Source: Corticium candelabrum
Taxonomy: Eukaryota > Porifera > Homoscleromorpha > Homosclerophorida > Plakinidae
Length of the DNA stretch: 64,000 nucleotides
Assembly: GCF_963422355.1 (NCBI RefSeq)
Contig: NC_085085.1
Span: 3,854,631-3,918,630, forward strand
Direction: 5' to 3'
Numbering within the stretch: the stretch's first letter is position 1; each line of letters starts with the position of its first letter. Under the pieces are notes generated by a model. The model did no database searches. It saw only the letters and a list, made by a program, of their open reading frames with translations, and was not told the DNA's origin. A program made the translations under genes and the position numbers. Shown here piece by piece: positions 36,549 to 50,468 of this stretch.

Positions 36549-36699
36549 CAGTGATTGCCCCAGGATATTTTTCCAGCCGACTAACGATGGCTGACATGAT
36601 AACTGCTAAACATATAACCATGCAAACATAACTTTTATCAAAAATTTGGTCGAGATTGGTAACTGGCGCAGAATCAGCCGGTCTCTGGGGCAATCACTG
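36549..36699. mobile_element. hAT-like MITE
   Basis: 151 bp bounded by perfect 15-bp inverted repeats, CAGTGATTGCCCCAG (36549-36563) and its complement (36685-36699). The CAGTG start is typical of hAT elements. It is absent at the same place after the other copies (tataagtctaatcc). Flanks share agtc, but a clean 8-bp target duplication is not visible. Confidence 0.75.
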
Positions 36700-36968
36700 T
36701 AAGTCTAATCCTTGTTTCTAAACTTTACAAAGGAGAAGACAAGTAGAAAAGACAGAGCAAAGAGAAAGAATGTTGTATGCCTCACATAGAAGTGAGGCTT
36801 ACCAGAGAGTTGACCCAAGACATCCTGCATTGCAACTATAAGGGCATGCCAACGAGGTAGCCTCAAAACTCCAGACATTCTCACCATGCCAGCTCCGAGC
36901 ATCAGTGTGACTGCTGTATCAGACTCCTGGAAAGATGTAGGAAGACTACAGTAGAAGACCTCCACAGT

Positions 36969-38315
36969 AAGTCAGAGTTCTAGCCAGAAAATTATGACCG
37001 GTAACCTATAGTCAATACTGACCACACCTACTGCAGCCGATCATCTAATAACAACAATACATTTTAATTTGTACCATTTCCTGTTGATTAATGTATATTT
37101 CCAGACCGAAACAATCATAGCCCTCCATGGTAATAAGCCTAGAATGAGTAAATGAGATCATACACCCGCCACACTTTGGAGGGGAGCTGAAAAAATTAGC
37201 GATAAGGCGTCTGTGTATCAAAGTTTCCTGTGACCACTAATGATCTTTACACTGTTACTTCATATAAATTTTTAAAAGGAGTTAAACATTAGGTCATTGT
37301 CAGCAGTCTCTGTACTCTCGATGTTTACACTGATGTATACCTGAATACAATTAACGATAAAGATTTAAAAGCACTCCTTCTGTCGACCAGGTCAATGCGA
37401 ATGGAGAGTGTCCCAAGGCACAATATTTAGTAGTTTTGTGCTAAAAGCAGAGCATGCTACACACTACTCTGTCTACAGACTTCTTTGGAAACAAATACTT
37501 AGACCAACCACTTTGCTGTACACAACCATAATTTGAGCTATAGAGGCAGCATTGCCGGCTCTCTGACCAGAACTGTCATAGTTTAAGCTCTCTAGCCGGC
37601 TGTGGCTAGAAGTCTGGTAAGTTGTGAGGTGTTTTAGAATAACCCGATCATAAATTGCAAGATAGAGTGTCATATACATGTAGGATGAAGACAACAGTGA
37701 TAAGACCAAACAGAAAAATTGTCAAGTTCGGATAACATTCCCTCAAAAACATGGTCGATTGGTCAGGTTATTTATTTTTCTTTATTTTTTTATTCCTGAT
37801 GTAAGCCAACGAGTATATCGATACAGATACACTGATACCGTTACAAAGAAAAAACGTGCCACCTGAAATCGGTTTCTCGCTTCAGCTGTGCACGCACTCT
37901 GCAGGTGTTCAACATGACATCATTGATGCATCAGTAGGCTGTCCAGCATCCACCTCTCAGCTACTTTCAGCACTCTACCATTTATCAAACAGCGTGGACC
38001 TTCCTCGTTACTGTGGTGCAAAGGGCAGGCATACTACACACTGTACCGTGTAGAACAATTATATTTACCTAGTTGACTTCAACAAAGCAGGTGCGTCCGC
38101 ACTGCACTGCAAGGACACTGTTGCTATAAGAAACGTAAAAAATGTCAGAGCAAAAATATTTTGGGAAATACAGTTGGTTGGGTTACCCGACTCAACTTTG
38201 ACAATTTTTGGGGGCCTGAAGATAATGATGCAGTACAAATTGATGACGAGACCGATCACACATGTTAAAAAAACTGATGAAACACCACATTTGGTATGCT
38301 AAAAATAATCAAATT
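36969..38315. other. Sequence inserted in the spacer after copy 6, with an unrecognised open frame
   Basis: Replaces the short catacaatcaatcaatcatc stretch found after other copies. The right half (from about 37733) recurs at 58885-59465. Both copies keep an open frame reading VPPEIGFSLQLCTHSAG then VQHDIIDASVGCPASTSQLL (37856-38053 and 58988-59206, + strand) with almost no change. I do not recognise it and cannot say whether it is coding. Confidence 0.45.
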
Positions 38316-39011
38316 ATGTGAGTAGTTCGTCTTGGATCTCAGTATCTATGCATGGGCAATGAATAGAGCAGTTCCCTCGCCCACAAGGGCAAGACCTCAT
38401 ACCTCAAGACATAAGGGCAGTCCTACTCAACCTCATGCTACTGTAAATCAATATGTTGTTTGTAACCACAAATGTTCGTAACCTGCCACAAACTCTATTT
38501 CATAAGAAAAAATGTTCATAAACTTCCCTCATTCGTTTTTAACGTGTGTGGAAGTGACAACAAGGCTCAATCAACATCCAGGTAGGTCTGCCCACGTACA
38601 ACTACTTCATTCTCAATATGTCTCTGATTTCTTGGTTTGCAAAAGTCAATTTGTTGACAGCTAGTGCATGCAGGATACTACCTTGAACCGAGAAAGCTGT
38701 TTCTGCCCCCGACCCAAACAATGAAGACAATCATTGAGGTAGAGCATTGCATGTGCATCTGCATGGATATTTGGGTTACAAAATGTGCATGGATATGTGG
38801 ACTACAAAAAGACAGCAGATCCAAGTAATCTGCCAACAATATGTATTCACCATGTACATATATAGTACAAACCAACATGAGTATTGTATAAAGAACAAAC
38901 ACTACAGTACGTCTGTAGTAATGAAAGGTATGCCAGTTAAACCAGTTTTAGTACCGTCTGCATTAATGGATTAAAGTGATTACATGAGGATCGGCATCCG
39001 TCGCCGTGCTG
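38316..39011. other. Spacer after copy 6, distal part
   Basis: Homologous to 4160-4939; no gene. Confidence 0.5.
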
Positions 39012-39332
39012 CTGTCGTTTGCTCAGTAATACTCCGACCAAGTCCTTCACCGAATGGTATATAATGTTCTTGATCTAGAATTCAGAGTTTGGTCTCGACT
39101 CATTGTACATACGATGTGTCGTAGAGTACGTGTTACCTGTAATTTGTCTTCGTGATTAGTATGTGTCAGCCTGTGTCCGACAGTCACCGAAACTCGTGAG
39201 TCAACATGAGACAATGAGCTAAACGCTACGACAAACACGCATTAAATGTGCTTTTTATTCAATTAACGAAGGAGTACTATGGTGTGCATCCTTACTTCTG
39301 GTAATACAAAATCTTCTGCTATTTTTATGCAA
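39012..39332 (-). pseudogene. KDM3: KDM3-like last three exons (after copy 6)
   Basis: Exons 39296-39332 (CIKIAEDFVLPE), 39137-39225 (8 nt longer than normal, so out of frame within the [10 protein letters not shown] exon) and about 39012-39074 (IKNIIYHSVKD region, where the usual stop codon is lost by substitution). Confidence 0.7.
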
Positions 39333-40152
39333 CTATGTAGATTTCTGATCTAAATATTAATTAATTAGTATTGAGTCAATCATCCATTACACATATTGTC
39401 AAACAATCACATGCAGACAGTGTGACAAAAAATACAAGTGTTAAATATTATAAGGTTCAATGGATACAAGAAATATGACGACCAACTCTGGTGACCATTC
39501 CTGATCACAATTGTTACAACAAACTAAAATTATATCGCTTTCCTGTTAAAACCATTTCCAAATGGCAAATGTTTCTTTCTATGTCAACAGCATTAAGATT
39601 AGTGATGACCCACCCACCATTCCCTCTAATTGGGACATAATCTGAAAAGTTGCACTCACACACTGATTGAAAGGGTACACGCTTTTGCAAACTACGGTAA
39701 ACTGTCATGGCAATAAAGGTTCCATTGACTTTAGTACTCTGCATATCAATGACCTTCTGTCAATAAATGCACACTGTAGGCATAAATCTGATGTCTAGGT
39801 AGGTGAAACATGTGCTTAATAGAAGACAACAGACTGTCATTATCACCCAGGCATGCAGACCAATCAGAAGTATTTTCAAAAACCTCTAAATACTAGTACA
39901 CCTAATAGTAACATTTGGCATCAAAACATCTTCAATGCAATGACACCAACCCACCACTCTAAAAGAACATTGATTTGGAGATCAGTCCCTACTGTAGATG
40001 ATGCACAATTCATACCTGAAGTTTCATGATCAAACTAGGGTGTGGAGGACAACCAATGGCCCATAAACGTCTAATGAGTCTGAACATTATTTCAAGCTCA
40101 GAGAGTAGGAGGCGTGTCATCAAACAGCAATAAGAAGACACAACACAAATAG

Positions 40153-40156
<4 letters not shown>
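39333..40156. other. Type III spacer
   Basis: Homologous to 18865-19701; no gene. Confidence 0.5.

Positions 40157-40230
<74 letters not shown>
40157..40230. repeat. (AC)n microsatellite left of SINE
   Basis: CA tract; together with 40701-40776 it brackets the SINE. Confidence 0.95.
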
Positions 40231-40236
<6 letters not shown>

Positions 40237-40690
40237 GACAAAAAATGGACAAATGTTAAGCCCTCCACGTCTTTCGACGTCGACCTTGAGGTCAGTCGTG
40301 AAGATAGCTCCCCCTGCCGCTAGAGACAGGGCCTCCATGCGCTAAGTGGAGTCTTGGGGCCAGCGCTATAATCCACCTGCAGCTTGGCCAGAGTCATCCA
40401 GGGGCACTGACAATGGCGCAGCTCTGGGACTTGACACCAAGGCCCACACGTACCCGTCTGCTGCATGATGTTGCTGCCAAGCCAGCGGTCTTGTCCACCC
40501 CAGTCAACGACCAGGTACTAATTTATACTCCTGAGTCGAGAGAAGCAAGTGTGGGTGAGTTTCTTGCTCAAGGAAACTGCGACAGTGTCGCCTCCACGAG
40601 GATCGAACCTTCAACCTTCATCATGGAATACAAGATCCCGAATGTAATCACCAACGCTCTACCATCTGCTCCACCGTGCCCCACAGAAAC
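40231..40690 (-). mobile_element. tRNA-derived SINE (copy of 19702-20158)
   Basis: Minus-strand A box at 40673-40662 and B box at 40609-40601. Nearly identical to the element upstream of copy 4, and at the same site, so it is one insertion copied or transferred with its block. Confidence 0.75.
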
Positions 40691-40696
40691 ACACAC

Positions 40697-40700
<4 letters not shown>

Positions 40701-40762
<62 letters not shown>

Positions 40763-40776
40763 ACACACAAACACAA
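40701..40776. repeat. (AC)n microsatellite right of SINE
   Basis: CA tract. Confidence 0.95.
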
Positions 40777-41840
40777 CGATTGCCATTCAGTTGTTAAATA
40801 ACCCCATAAATAAAGAAGAATGTTTTGGTGCTCATTTTAGTCAAGTCAATCTGTCTGTTGGTCAGTCTGCATGCATCTCTCTCAGTCAGTCTTGTCTGTC
40901 TATCTGTTTGTTCAATCTACATGTATATCTAAATAAAATTGCTTCAATCTGTCTGCATATCTGTCTGTCAAACACATGTGATTCTCAGTCCCAACAAGCA
41001 TGTGCACTACCATACAACCAACATGTATACCTTCTATTAATTAATTAAGCACAAGATGCCACAAAATCAATCATGGCATATTGTTCAACAAGAGTGCAAT
41101 TTACATTCCCGTCTTAAACACTTTTGCCATGAAATTCTCAGTTTTACGTTATTGTTCTTCATTAATATCAAAGCAAAATGTGATAGAAATAATAATAAAT
41201 TTTATTGATTAAAATAGTAGATGTAGACTACTGTAGATTATCTTATAAAGGTGTTATTTAGTTTCCAGTAGCCGTATATTCTTACTGTCGTACGGTTGTG
41301 TTGATCACGTGACCTCTTCTGCTCGCTATCGCAGAGTGGATGTGCGAGATTGTAAAGAGTCGGATGCTAGTACTGTCGTAAAGACTCTCATTGTTGTGCC
41401 CACATCCAAAATCTCCAACCCCACAAGACAACAAGCGACAACTACAGATTGGACAAAACACTCGTATGTATAAAGTTTATTGCGCACGCGCAATTTCCAA
41501 GCACTTCCGTGAAGATGTCGAGCCGTTCTAATGTCTCTTACTGATTTGGTGGGGAGATCTAACTTACTGTTTGATCATTTATGAAATGGTGTTTCTTTAT
41601 CTATTGTTTGAGTGTAATGTTGCTTGCAATGAGTTAATAATATTTGCACACTTTATCATATTGCCAGTGGTGGGTGACAATGTGAGAGATCAATGCAATA
41701 GAGTGTTGTCACAAAAGTGATGTCTCATCTATGACAATGACAACATGCTCGAGCATCACAGAAGTGGAAAAGAGGAGGAGATGGATATGAAAACTTATTG
41801 AGACAATCTTTTGTAGATGGATTTTGGAAACATCAGATTA
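40777..41840. other. Type III spacer and class B upstream region of copy 7
   Basis: Homologous to 20228-21275, with an uninterrupted Helentron empty site near 41237. No gene. Confidence 0.5.
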
Positions 41841-41963
41841 GGTGGAAATGTTCTGTTTCAGACTAGACTGTACCCAGCCCGGATGTGAGGGTGTGTGAGG
41901 AGGAGTATATAAGAGCAAGCTCACCAGCTCACTTCATCAGTATCGAGGATATCGGTCATCATC
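41841..41963 (+). promoter_or_regulatory. Class B promoter of copy 7
   Basis: TATATAAG at 41906-41913. Copy 1, whose coding sequence is almost the same, has a class A promoter instead. Confidence 0.75.
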
Positions 41964-42907
41964 ATGTTTTCATTTTCTGTGACAGTTCTGGTGCTCATTC
42001 AAGTCATTGCTACTTCTGGTGGTCAAAGTGTGTCGGATGAGAGAAATCAGCAGGTTAGGATGGTTTATCAAGTATTAATTAAAATATATTATTATGATTT
42101 TTTGTGTTTGCCGAGTAGATGTGTGTGTCTGCTGGTATTCCTGGAGTACCTGGATCACCTGGAGTAAATGGATCACCCGGACGAGATGGAATCAAAGGAG
42201 AGAAGGGGATGAATGGAGAGAAAGGATTAGTGGGAGATGATGGTCGACAAGGAATAAAAGGAGAAGGAAGGAAAGGAGAGAAAGGGATAAAGGGGGAGAG
42301 AGGATTAGTTGGAGATGTCGGTGGTAAAGGTAATGCTGGGAAGATAGGCCCACAAGGTTCACAAGGTCCACGAGGGATAAAAGGAGAAACAGGAAGGAAA
42401 GGAGAGAAAGGAGAAGCTGTGACACTCAACTGGAAACAGTGTGTGTGGTATAGATCAGATAGTAAGGACAGCGGTCTGATTCAGGTTATTCCAACTCGAT
42501 TTATGATTACAATTATCAACGTGTGACTTGTTTTTGCTTTCTTCCAACAGAACTGTAATTTTAGGAAACATGACAGCAATTCAGCTCTACATGTTGCATA
42601 TGCAGGAACTCTCAGGGTTCACTGCACAAGTAGTTGGTGCTGTTCTCGATGGTATTTTACATTCAACGGTAATGAGTGCAGTGGACCTATGACTATTGAG
42701 GGAGTTGTGCATGGATTAGCTCATGATGATCCTCACCGTCACAGACAGATTGAGGGATACTGTGAGAACATTCCAGCGGGTCAAGTCACAATTGGATTCT
42801 ACATTGGAAACTGTAACAAACGGACATCGACAATATATAATGGCCATACAGGATATCTATCGGTATCTCGCATTATGATTGCAGAAGTTCCTCCATCACA
42901 AAAGTGA
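41964..42907 (+). CDS. CTHRC1-like: CTHRC1-like secreted collagen, copy 7
   Basis: Exons 41964-42053, 42119-42484 and 42551-42907 encode 270 residues. Exon 2 begins ATG TGT GTG, so the residue before the N-terminal Cys is Met rather than Thr. The collagen region has GIPGVPG, the one-residue gap of copies 1 and 3, and one triplet less than copy 1 (IGPQGSQGPRGIKG). Variable sites read YRSDSK, HCTSSWCCSRW, VVHGLAHDDP, GFYIGNCNKRTST. It is clearly the partner of copy 1 in the 13-kb duplication. Confidence 0.92.
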
Positions 42908-43118
42908 CTGAATTAGAGGAATTAGAACTTGTGTTCAGTACAGTTTGTAGTATGTACAGTATGAGGTAGCTGAAATAGGAGGATGGATGGTCTCTCTTGC
43001 AGTATGTGAGTGTATGTATGATTTATTCAAAGTGTAGCTGCAACTAAGAATCAATATCGTTTGTCAAAGCTAAAAAAAACTGTTGCCCATAGAAAGCATC
43101 GAAACTTGCTTTCGAAGT

Positions 43119-43120
<2 letters not shown>
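42908..43120. other. 3' flank of copy 7
   Basis: Matches 2964-3173 closely. Confidence 0.5.

Positions 43121-43204
<84 letters not shown>
43121..43204. repeat. (TG)n microsatellite, SINE-free
   Basis: Uninterrupted counterpart of the SINE-split tract at 3174-3753. Confidence 0.95.
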
Positions 43205-43207
<3 letters not shown>

Positions 43208-44163
43208 CTACAATGGTCGAACCTACTCAATCTGACAATCAACCTTACTGCCTGTTTTATAACTCTAATCCATGTTTTCTGGTTTCATCAAACTTTACAA
43301 AAGGCAGAACAAAGATGAACAGAGAAAGAAGACCGTGTTACTTCACATAAAAGTGAGGCTTAGCAGAGAGTCTGACCCACCACATCCTGCAGTGCAACTA
43401 CAAGGCATGCCCACAAGGTAGCTCAAAACTCCAAACATTCTCATCGTGCCAGCTCTGAGCACAAGCAGCTAGTCTGCTACTGTAGTGAGCGACTGCCATA
43501 TCAGACTCCTGGAAAGATGTAGGAAGACAACAGTAGAAAACCTTCACAGTACATACAATCAATCAATCATCAAGTCTATGTATCAAGTTTACATTAAAAA
43601 CATTTGAGTTATGTGTAGTAGTTCGTCTTGGATCAGAGTATCTATGCATGGGCAATGGATGTTGCAGTTCCCTCGCCCACAAGGGCAAGACCTGATACCT
43701 CAAGACATAAGGGCAGTCCTACTCAACCTCATGCTACTGTAAATCAATATGTTGTTTGTAACCACAAATGTTTGTAAACTGCCACAAATTCTATTTCGTA
43801 AGAAAAAATGTTCATAAACTTCCCTAATTCGGTTTGAACGTATGTGGAAGTGACGAGGCTCAATCAACATCCGGGTAGGTGTCTCTGATTTCTTGGTTTG
43901 CAAAAGCCAATTTGTTGACAGCTAGTGCATGCAAGATACTACTCTGAGCCGAGAAAGCCGTTTCTGCCCCAACCCAAACAACAAAAACAATCATTTAGAT
44001 ATAGCGTTGCATGTAAATCTGAACAGATTGATATTTGGGCTACAAAATGTGCATGGATACTTGGACTACAAAAAGACAGCAAATTCAATTAATCTGCCAA
44101 CAATATGTATTCATCATGATACATTGTACAACCGGCAAAGTCGAGAAACAGCAGTCAACAGCG

Positions 44164-44209
<46 letters not shown>

Positions 44210-44355
44210 TACAAACCGACATGAGTATTGTATTAAGAACAAACAGTACAGTACGTCTGTAGTGATGAAAGTTATAACAGTTAAACAAGTTTTAGTACCG
44301 TCTGCATTAAAGGATTAAAGCGATTACATGAGAATCGGCATCCGTCGCTGTGCTG
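43205..44355. other. Spacer after copy 7, with (TA)n
   Basis: Copy of 3754-4939; (TA)n at 44165-44206 is about half the length of that at 4713-4790. Confidence 0.55.
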
Positions 44356-45110
44356 CTATTGTTCGCTCAGTAATACTCCGACCGAGTCCTTCACCGAATG
44401 GTATATAATGTTCTTGATCTAGAATTCAGAGTTCGGTCTTGTCTTGGTGTACATGCGATGTGTCGTAGAGCGTTACCTGTAATTTGTCTTTGTGACTAGT
44501 ATGTGTGTCCGACAGTCGGCGAAACTCATGAGTCAACATGAGACAATGAGCTAAATGCTAGACAAACATGCATTGAATGACGTTCTTTTAATTAACAGAG
44601 GAGTACTATGGTGTGCATCCTTACTTCTGGTGATTCAAAATCTTCTGCTATCTTTTTGCAACTATGTAGATTTCCTTAAAATTAATTAATTATTAATATT
44701 CAGTCACTCATCCAACACACATATTGGCAAACAATCACATGCAGACAGTGTGACAAAATACAAGCATGAAATAGGGTTCAATAGATACAAGAAATATAAA
44801 CAACCAACTCTGGTGACTTTCCTGATTCTAATTCCTACAACAAGAAACTGAAATTACATTGTTTTCCTGTTAGGGACATTTCCAAATGGCAAATGTTTTT
44901 CAATGCCAACAGCATTATAAGATTAGTGATGACCCACCCGCCATCCCCTCTAATTCAGACAAAATTTGAAATGCTGCTCCCACACACTGATTGAAAGGGC
45001 ACATGTTTATGCAAACTGTAAACTGTCATGGCAAAAAAAGGTCCATTGACCTACTCTGCATATCAACCACCTTCTGTCAATAAATGCACACTGTAGGTGT
45101 AAATCTGATG

Positions 45111-45337
<227 letters not shown>

Positions 45338-46091
45338 TGGACAAATGTTAAGCCCTCCATGTTAAAAGATCCCACAAAGTTTAAACGACTAACTCTGGTG
45401 ACCCTTCCTGATCCCAATTGTTACAACAAGAAACTGTAATTACATCTTTTTTCCTGTTAGGGACGTTGCCAGATAGAAAATGTTTCCTTCAATGCCAAGA
45501 ACATTAGGATTTGGTGATGACCAACCCACTCCCCTCTAATCTGGACATAATCTGAGATGCTGCGGCCACATACTGATTGAATGGACACACGTTTATGTGA
45601 AGTACTGTAAACTGCCATCACAAACAAAGTTCCATTGACTTTAGTAGATCAGTTCTCTCAATATCAGTCACCTAATAAATGCACACTGCAGATGTAAATC
45701 TGATGTTCAGGTAGGCAAAACACGTGCTAAGACAACAGAGTGTCATTGTCACCTAGGGATGCAGAAGCCAATCAGAAGAATTTCAAAGAATCTCTTGAGT
45801 CTTCAATTAAATAGTAACATTTTGGCATCAAACATCTTCAATACCACAAAATTGGCACTACACACCCATCCAAAACAAAATTATTTGATTTGGAGATCAG
45901 CCCCCGCTGTAGATGATGTGCAATTCATGCCTGAAGTTTCACATTCAAAGTAAAGTATGGAGCCAATGGGCCCATAAACGGCTAGTGAGGCTGAACATTA
46001 TTTCAAGCTCAGAGAGTAGGCAGATTTGCCATTGAGTGGCAGAAAGACACAATAAAAATAGACACGCAAGCCACTCACATGGATGCACTCA

Positions 46092-46423
<332 letters not shown>

Positions 46424-46632
46424 GACAGAAGCATCACACAAAACTACACTACACATTCACACCACTAATGCAGCAAGACACATACAACTCACCTGATGCG
46501 GAGTGCCGACAGGAAGAAAGATAGCATCACCAACGCACTGAGCAATAGCCCACCCTTCTACTCCATACTCTCTACGCAACCTCTCTCAAAGTTCCTTGTC
46601 CAAGTAAAAGCACTACAACAACAACAACAACA

Positions 46633-46666
46633 CAGACACACACACAGACACACACACAGACACACA

Positions 46667-46721
<55 letters not shown>

Positions 46722-46794
46722 ACACACGCACACACAGACACACAGACACACAGACACCCACACAGACACACACAGACACACACAGACACACACA

Positions 46795-46850
<56 letters not shown>
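46633..46850. repeat. (AC)n/(ACAG)n compound microsatellite
   Basis: Counterpart of 7037-7310, shorter. Confidence 0.95.
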
Positions 46851-46853
<3 letters not shown>

Positions 46854-47631
46854 CAAACTAACCACACCCGACTGCTCTTCATAATACACAAAACCTGATC
46901 GTGTATAGGATCGTTGTCTGCCTCACACTCCATGCCTCTCTCTCGACTCACTTTCAGTAACAACTGTCGAATCTTTGGCGCATCCTCTGCAGCAAAGATG
47001 TGCCACAAGGCACCCTACCAATCAGCATCGATCAGTAATGCACACAACACATTAGAAGTCTGAAGGTTGAGATAGTAAATATAATGAATGCCGACTATGT
47101 AACTTGTTGCGAATCGACCCGAAACTGTAAATCGTGTAAAAATCTGCCTGCAATCTGTCTGCTATTCCAAACACTTAGTGCGTACCACGTTATGCTCTAG
47201 TCTCTGTAGCTAGACCTTTCCTCGCTGCGTCATACTTCTGGGTGAGAAAGCGTCTGGTGGACAGCACTTGAAGTCACTGTGTTGCCGCTGCACTGAAAAT
47301 TGGTCATCTAAATACCAGATTGGTATGCATGAAGCGCAATCCTATCTCAATTGTCTTCTTTTGTTTCGTAGAAAACAACTCGTAAACTACAGTTAGAGTA
47401 TTTGCTGTTTGTGAAATCTGCTTGTCAACAGCAGCAAACGTGACCAAAGAAACGTTGACGTTGACAAGCTTCGTCATAATCGACATCTGACGTAGTGTTG
47501 TGCGCTCGTGTCACAATGGAGACTGGATGCAACTGGATGCCAACGTACAGTGAGCATAGTGAATGAATGCGTAAGTGCTCGATGCTGTTTGCAACGCACA
47601 ACACAGACTATGCATACAATAGAGAACTAAA

Positions 47632-47632
<1 letters not shown>

Positions 47633-47705
<73 letters not shown>
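47633..47705. repeat. (GACA)n microsatellite
   Basis: Pure tetranucleotide tract of about 18 units. Confidence 0.95.
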
Positions 47706-47707
<2 letters not shown>

Positions 47708-48217
47708 CACAGACACCTCTACCACCTCGCTCAGCTCTGCTACACGGGCGTTATAAAACACAAACAACAGGATTATTTCAAAACAGCTACACACATACCA
47801 TGACATTCACTGCATCAGACATGTCGAGATGTAGATTGGTCGTTCCTTCCTTCGGGTACGCTGCTGAGCCTGGAATAAGAAAACCATAAACTTGATAAAC
47901 CAAATACACAACAACAAACAGTACGTTGTAACACTCACCATATGCATTGTACATCTTAGGACTAAGTCAGGCTTCACAATTCGATCCGGAAGTCTAAACA
48001 AGAATGGCACAATCATTCGTCAACTTTCACCAATAGATCAATGAATCGACTAAAACAAACCTGGCTGCAAGATTTAGCCGATCATCTCGTCCTGTGTATT
48101 CCGGTAAGGGACCGTTTTCCATCAAATCTTCAAATCTAACAAGACAATACAATGTACTAACCCTACGTCAAACACTAAAAACATAAGACAATAGATCATC
48201 GAGAGACTACGACTACC

Positions 48218-48848
48218 CACCACCGTATCCGTTCAAATGCAAGCCCCACCAAAATTCAAGCTGTTTCACAACTTATATATAGTCTGGGTGTTAATCTTAA
48301 TAAAAGACCCAGACTGAATAAAAGACCCACCCTACCTTCGGCTGCATGCGTAGAGGCGGGATGTGTTTCAATCTGCAGCTAAGGCACCTATTCAACCACT
48401 CAGTTGAAACTATGATACATTCTTTCAAGTGTGTGAGAATCACTACCACTGTTGATGATGTGGAGGATGCTTTAACAGCCTGCATGAAGGATGAAAGCAG
48501 TGGAAAGCAGATCAAACATCATCTCTACCTAAGCAATGACCAATCACAATCAGTGAGCTGAGGCCGGCGGATGTCACAGAACAGAAGGAAGAAGATGTAG
48601 CACTCTTGGAAAAATCAGACTTTGAAGCCTACACTGCAGACGACTCGCTGTAATTTTTATGTAGCTGGACGATCACGTGAACAGATACCAGTAGTATATT
48701 GCAACTCTAGCATGCAGTCATATCTTCATACCATAAAAGCCCTGTCTAAATACAAGCCCCAGGTCTTTAATTATTACACAAACAAGCTTTTTGTATTCAA
48801 CCATTCAATTCAAACCCTGGGGCTTGTATTTAGATGGATAGTTTATTG
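48218..48848 (+). mobile_element. Decayed TIR transposon, pogo/Tigger-like tail (third copy)
   Basis: Same insertion as 8653-9283, internal frame 48346-48561, with only a few differences. Confidence 0.55.
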
Positions 48849-49116
48849 TCAATGCTGCTGTGCCAAACAAATAAACATAAACGTCACAAACTGCGAATCA
48901 ACTCGAACCTTCAGCTTGAGTAACAGAGTAACATGGGTTTGCCTTGATCGTCGACCATTCGAGCTGTAAAGAGCGCACGTCACTCCAGATTAGAATGTCG
49001 TGTTGTATACAACTGTTTACCAGAGAGATCTTCGAAGCCGTTCCAAAACTGGTCAATTGGTAAGTCTTCGATGATATATCCGCTTCTGCAGTTGACCATG
49101 TCACAGTGATCCTTGC

Positions 49117-49866
49117 CTGAAATCATAGCAACAGTTTAGACCTAAATCAACTATAGGCATACAAACTAATGTATGTAAGCAGTAACAAGTACATCTGATG
49201 GCAAGATATCAAGCTGCTTAAGGGTTTGCTCATTGCATCATTTTAAAGTTCAAGATCAATAAAATAATCTGTCCATCCATCCGTCCATTTGTCTGTCTGT
49301 CTGTCTGTCTGTATTTGCCATTTCAGCTACTCAATCCAGTCTGTCTATCTGTCTGTCTAGTTTATCTGTTGGCCTCTTGTCCTTCAGCAGGCATTCAACC
49401 GTCCACATTCTAAATACATTCACACATTCTTCTTGAATATATACTCACACGCTTTGCCCAACTACGTTTACACATGAGGTCCCATACCTTTGTAGGATTA
49501 GGGAGGCTCGAGTGTAGTAGGTGCTGAATCAGTGACAACTAACAGTTGCTTTGAATAGGCAACAGAGCAGCCCAATACTTCAAAACAAGTGTCGCTTGGC
49601 GAATACTACAACATTCCTTTACGGTTTGTTTTGCACATCCTGAATGTGCAAGTTTCTAGTGGAAACAGTCACTTTCCTGAACTGCTTTAGTGTATAAAGG
49701 TATTTAAGTTAAACTAGTTTAAGGTGCAGCTAGTGGAAACACGGTCATAGTGTATATGCCACAATCACATTATGCTCGTTGCTTGTGAATAAAGAAATTT
49801 GTAATCAAATTTCGTACATACACATTGTGTGACACTCTCTAGCAAGGAAAAGGAGAGCTGACTTAC
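49117..49866. other. Type II spacer
   Basis: Homologous to 9552-10317; no gene. Confidence 0.5.
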
Positions 49867-50044
49867 AACTTTTGCTGACAGATCGTTACGTAGTCGCTCG
49901 TGAGTCAGTTCATCATGCACACACTTCAATCGCTGCAGCAGCTGCATTGATCTCTGCAGAAAAAATTCATAAAACAGAAACACACTGGAGAATTGGTTGA
50001 TGGAACGCACCTTCTTGACAGCAGCCGGACTCGTCGACCGATAA
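49867..50044 (-). pseudogene. Two-exon fragment, frame-shifted copy
   Basis: Exons 50011-50044 and 49867-49953, the latter 87 nt as at 10318-10404. Confidence 0.4.
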
Positions 50045-50468
50045 CTGTACAAGACAAAGTAAATTATGTTAGAGACGACATCACGTGATCTCTTCTGTCT
50101 TGCTAGAAATGCCAATCCCTCTCCCTTCTACTTCCGGAAGGTTGGGACAGTGGGAAGTTGGCACGTGGTAATGTTGGATGTTAGCACCGTCATGGAGACT
50201 CTCATTGTTGTGCCCACATCCAAAATCTCCAAAGCCACGAGACAACAAGCAACAACTACAGATTGGACGTCTCCAACAAGACAGTTGGTCTACAAATTTT
50301 ACTGCGCATGTGCAACTTCTTCCGTGTGTTTCAGTGAAGATGTCGATCCGTTCTAACGTCTTCTACTCTGCTCATCTTTTGGCCTCTTCCAGAGAGTCAG
50401 AAGAGGTAAACGCTCTTTTGTTTTTCTTTTCTTGTTACTTGTAGTGGAGATGCTAAAATGACGTGTTA
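50045..50468. promoter_or_regulatory. Promoter-like segment with candidate first exon
   Basis: Second copy of 10495-10918; the candidate exon MSIRSNVFYSAHLLASSRES starts at 50341. Confidence 0.35.
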
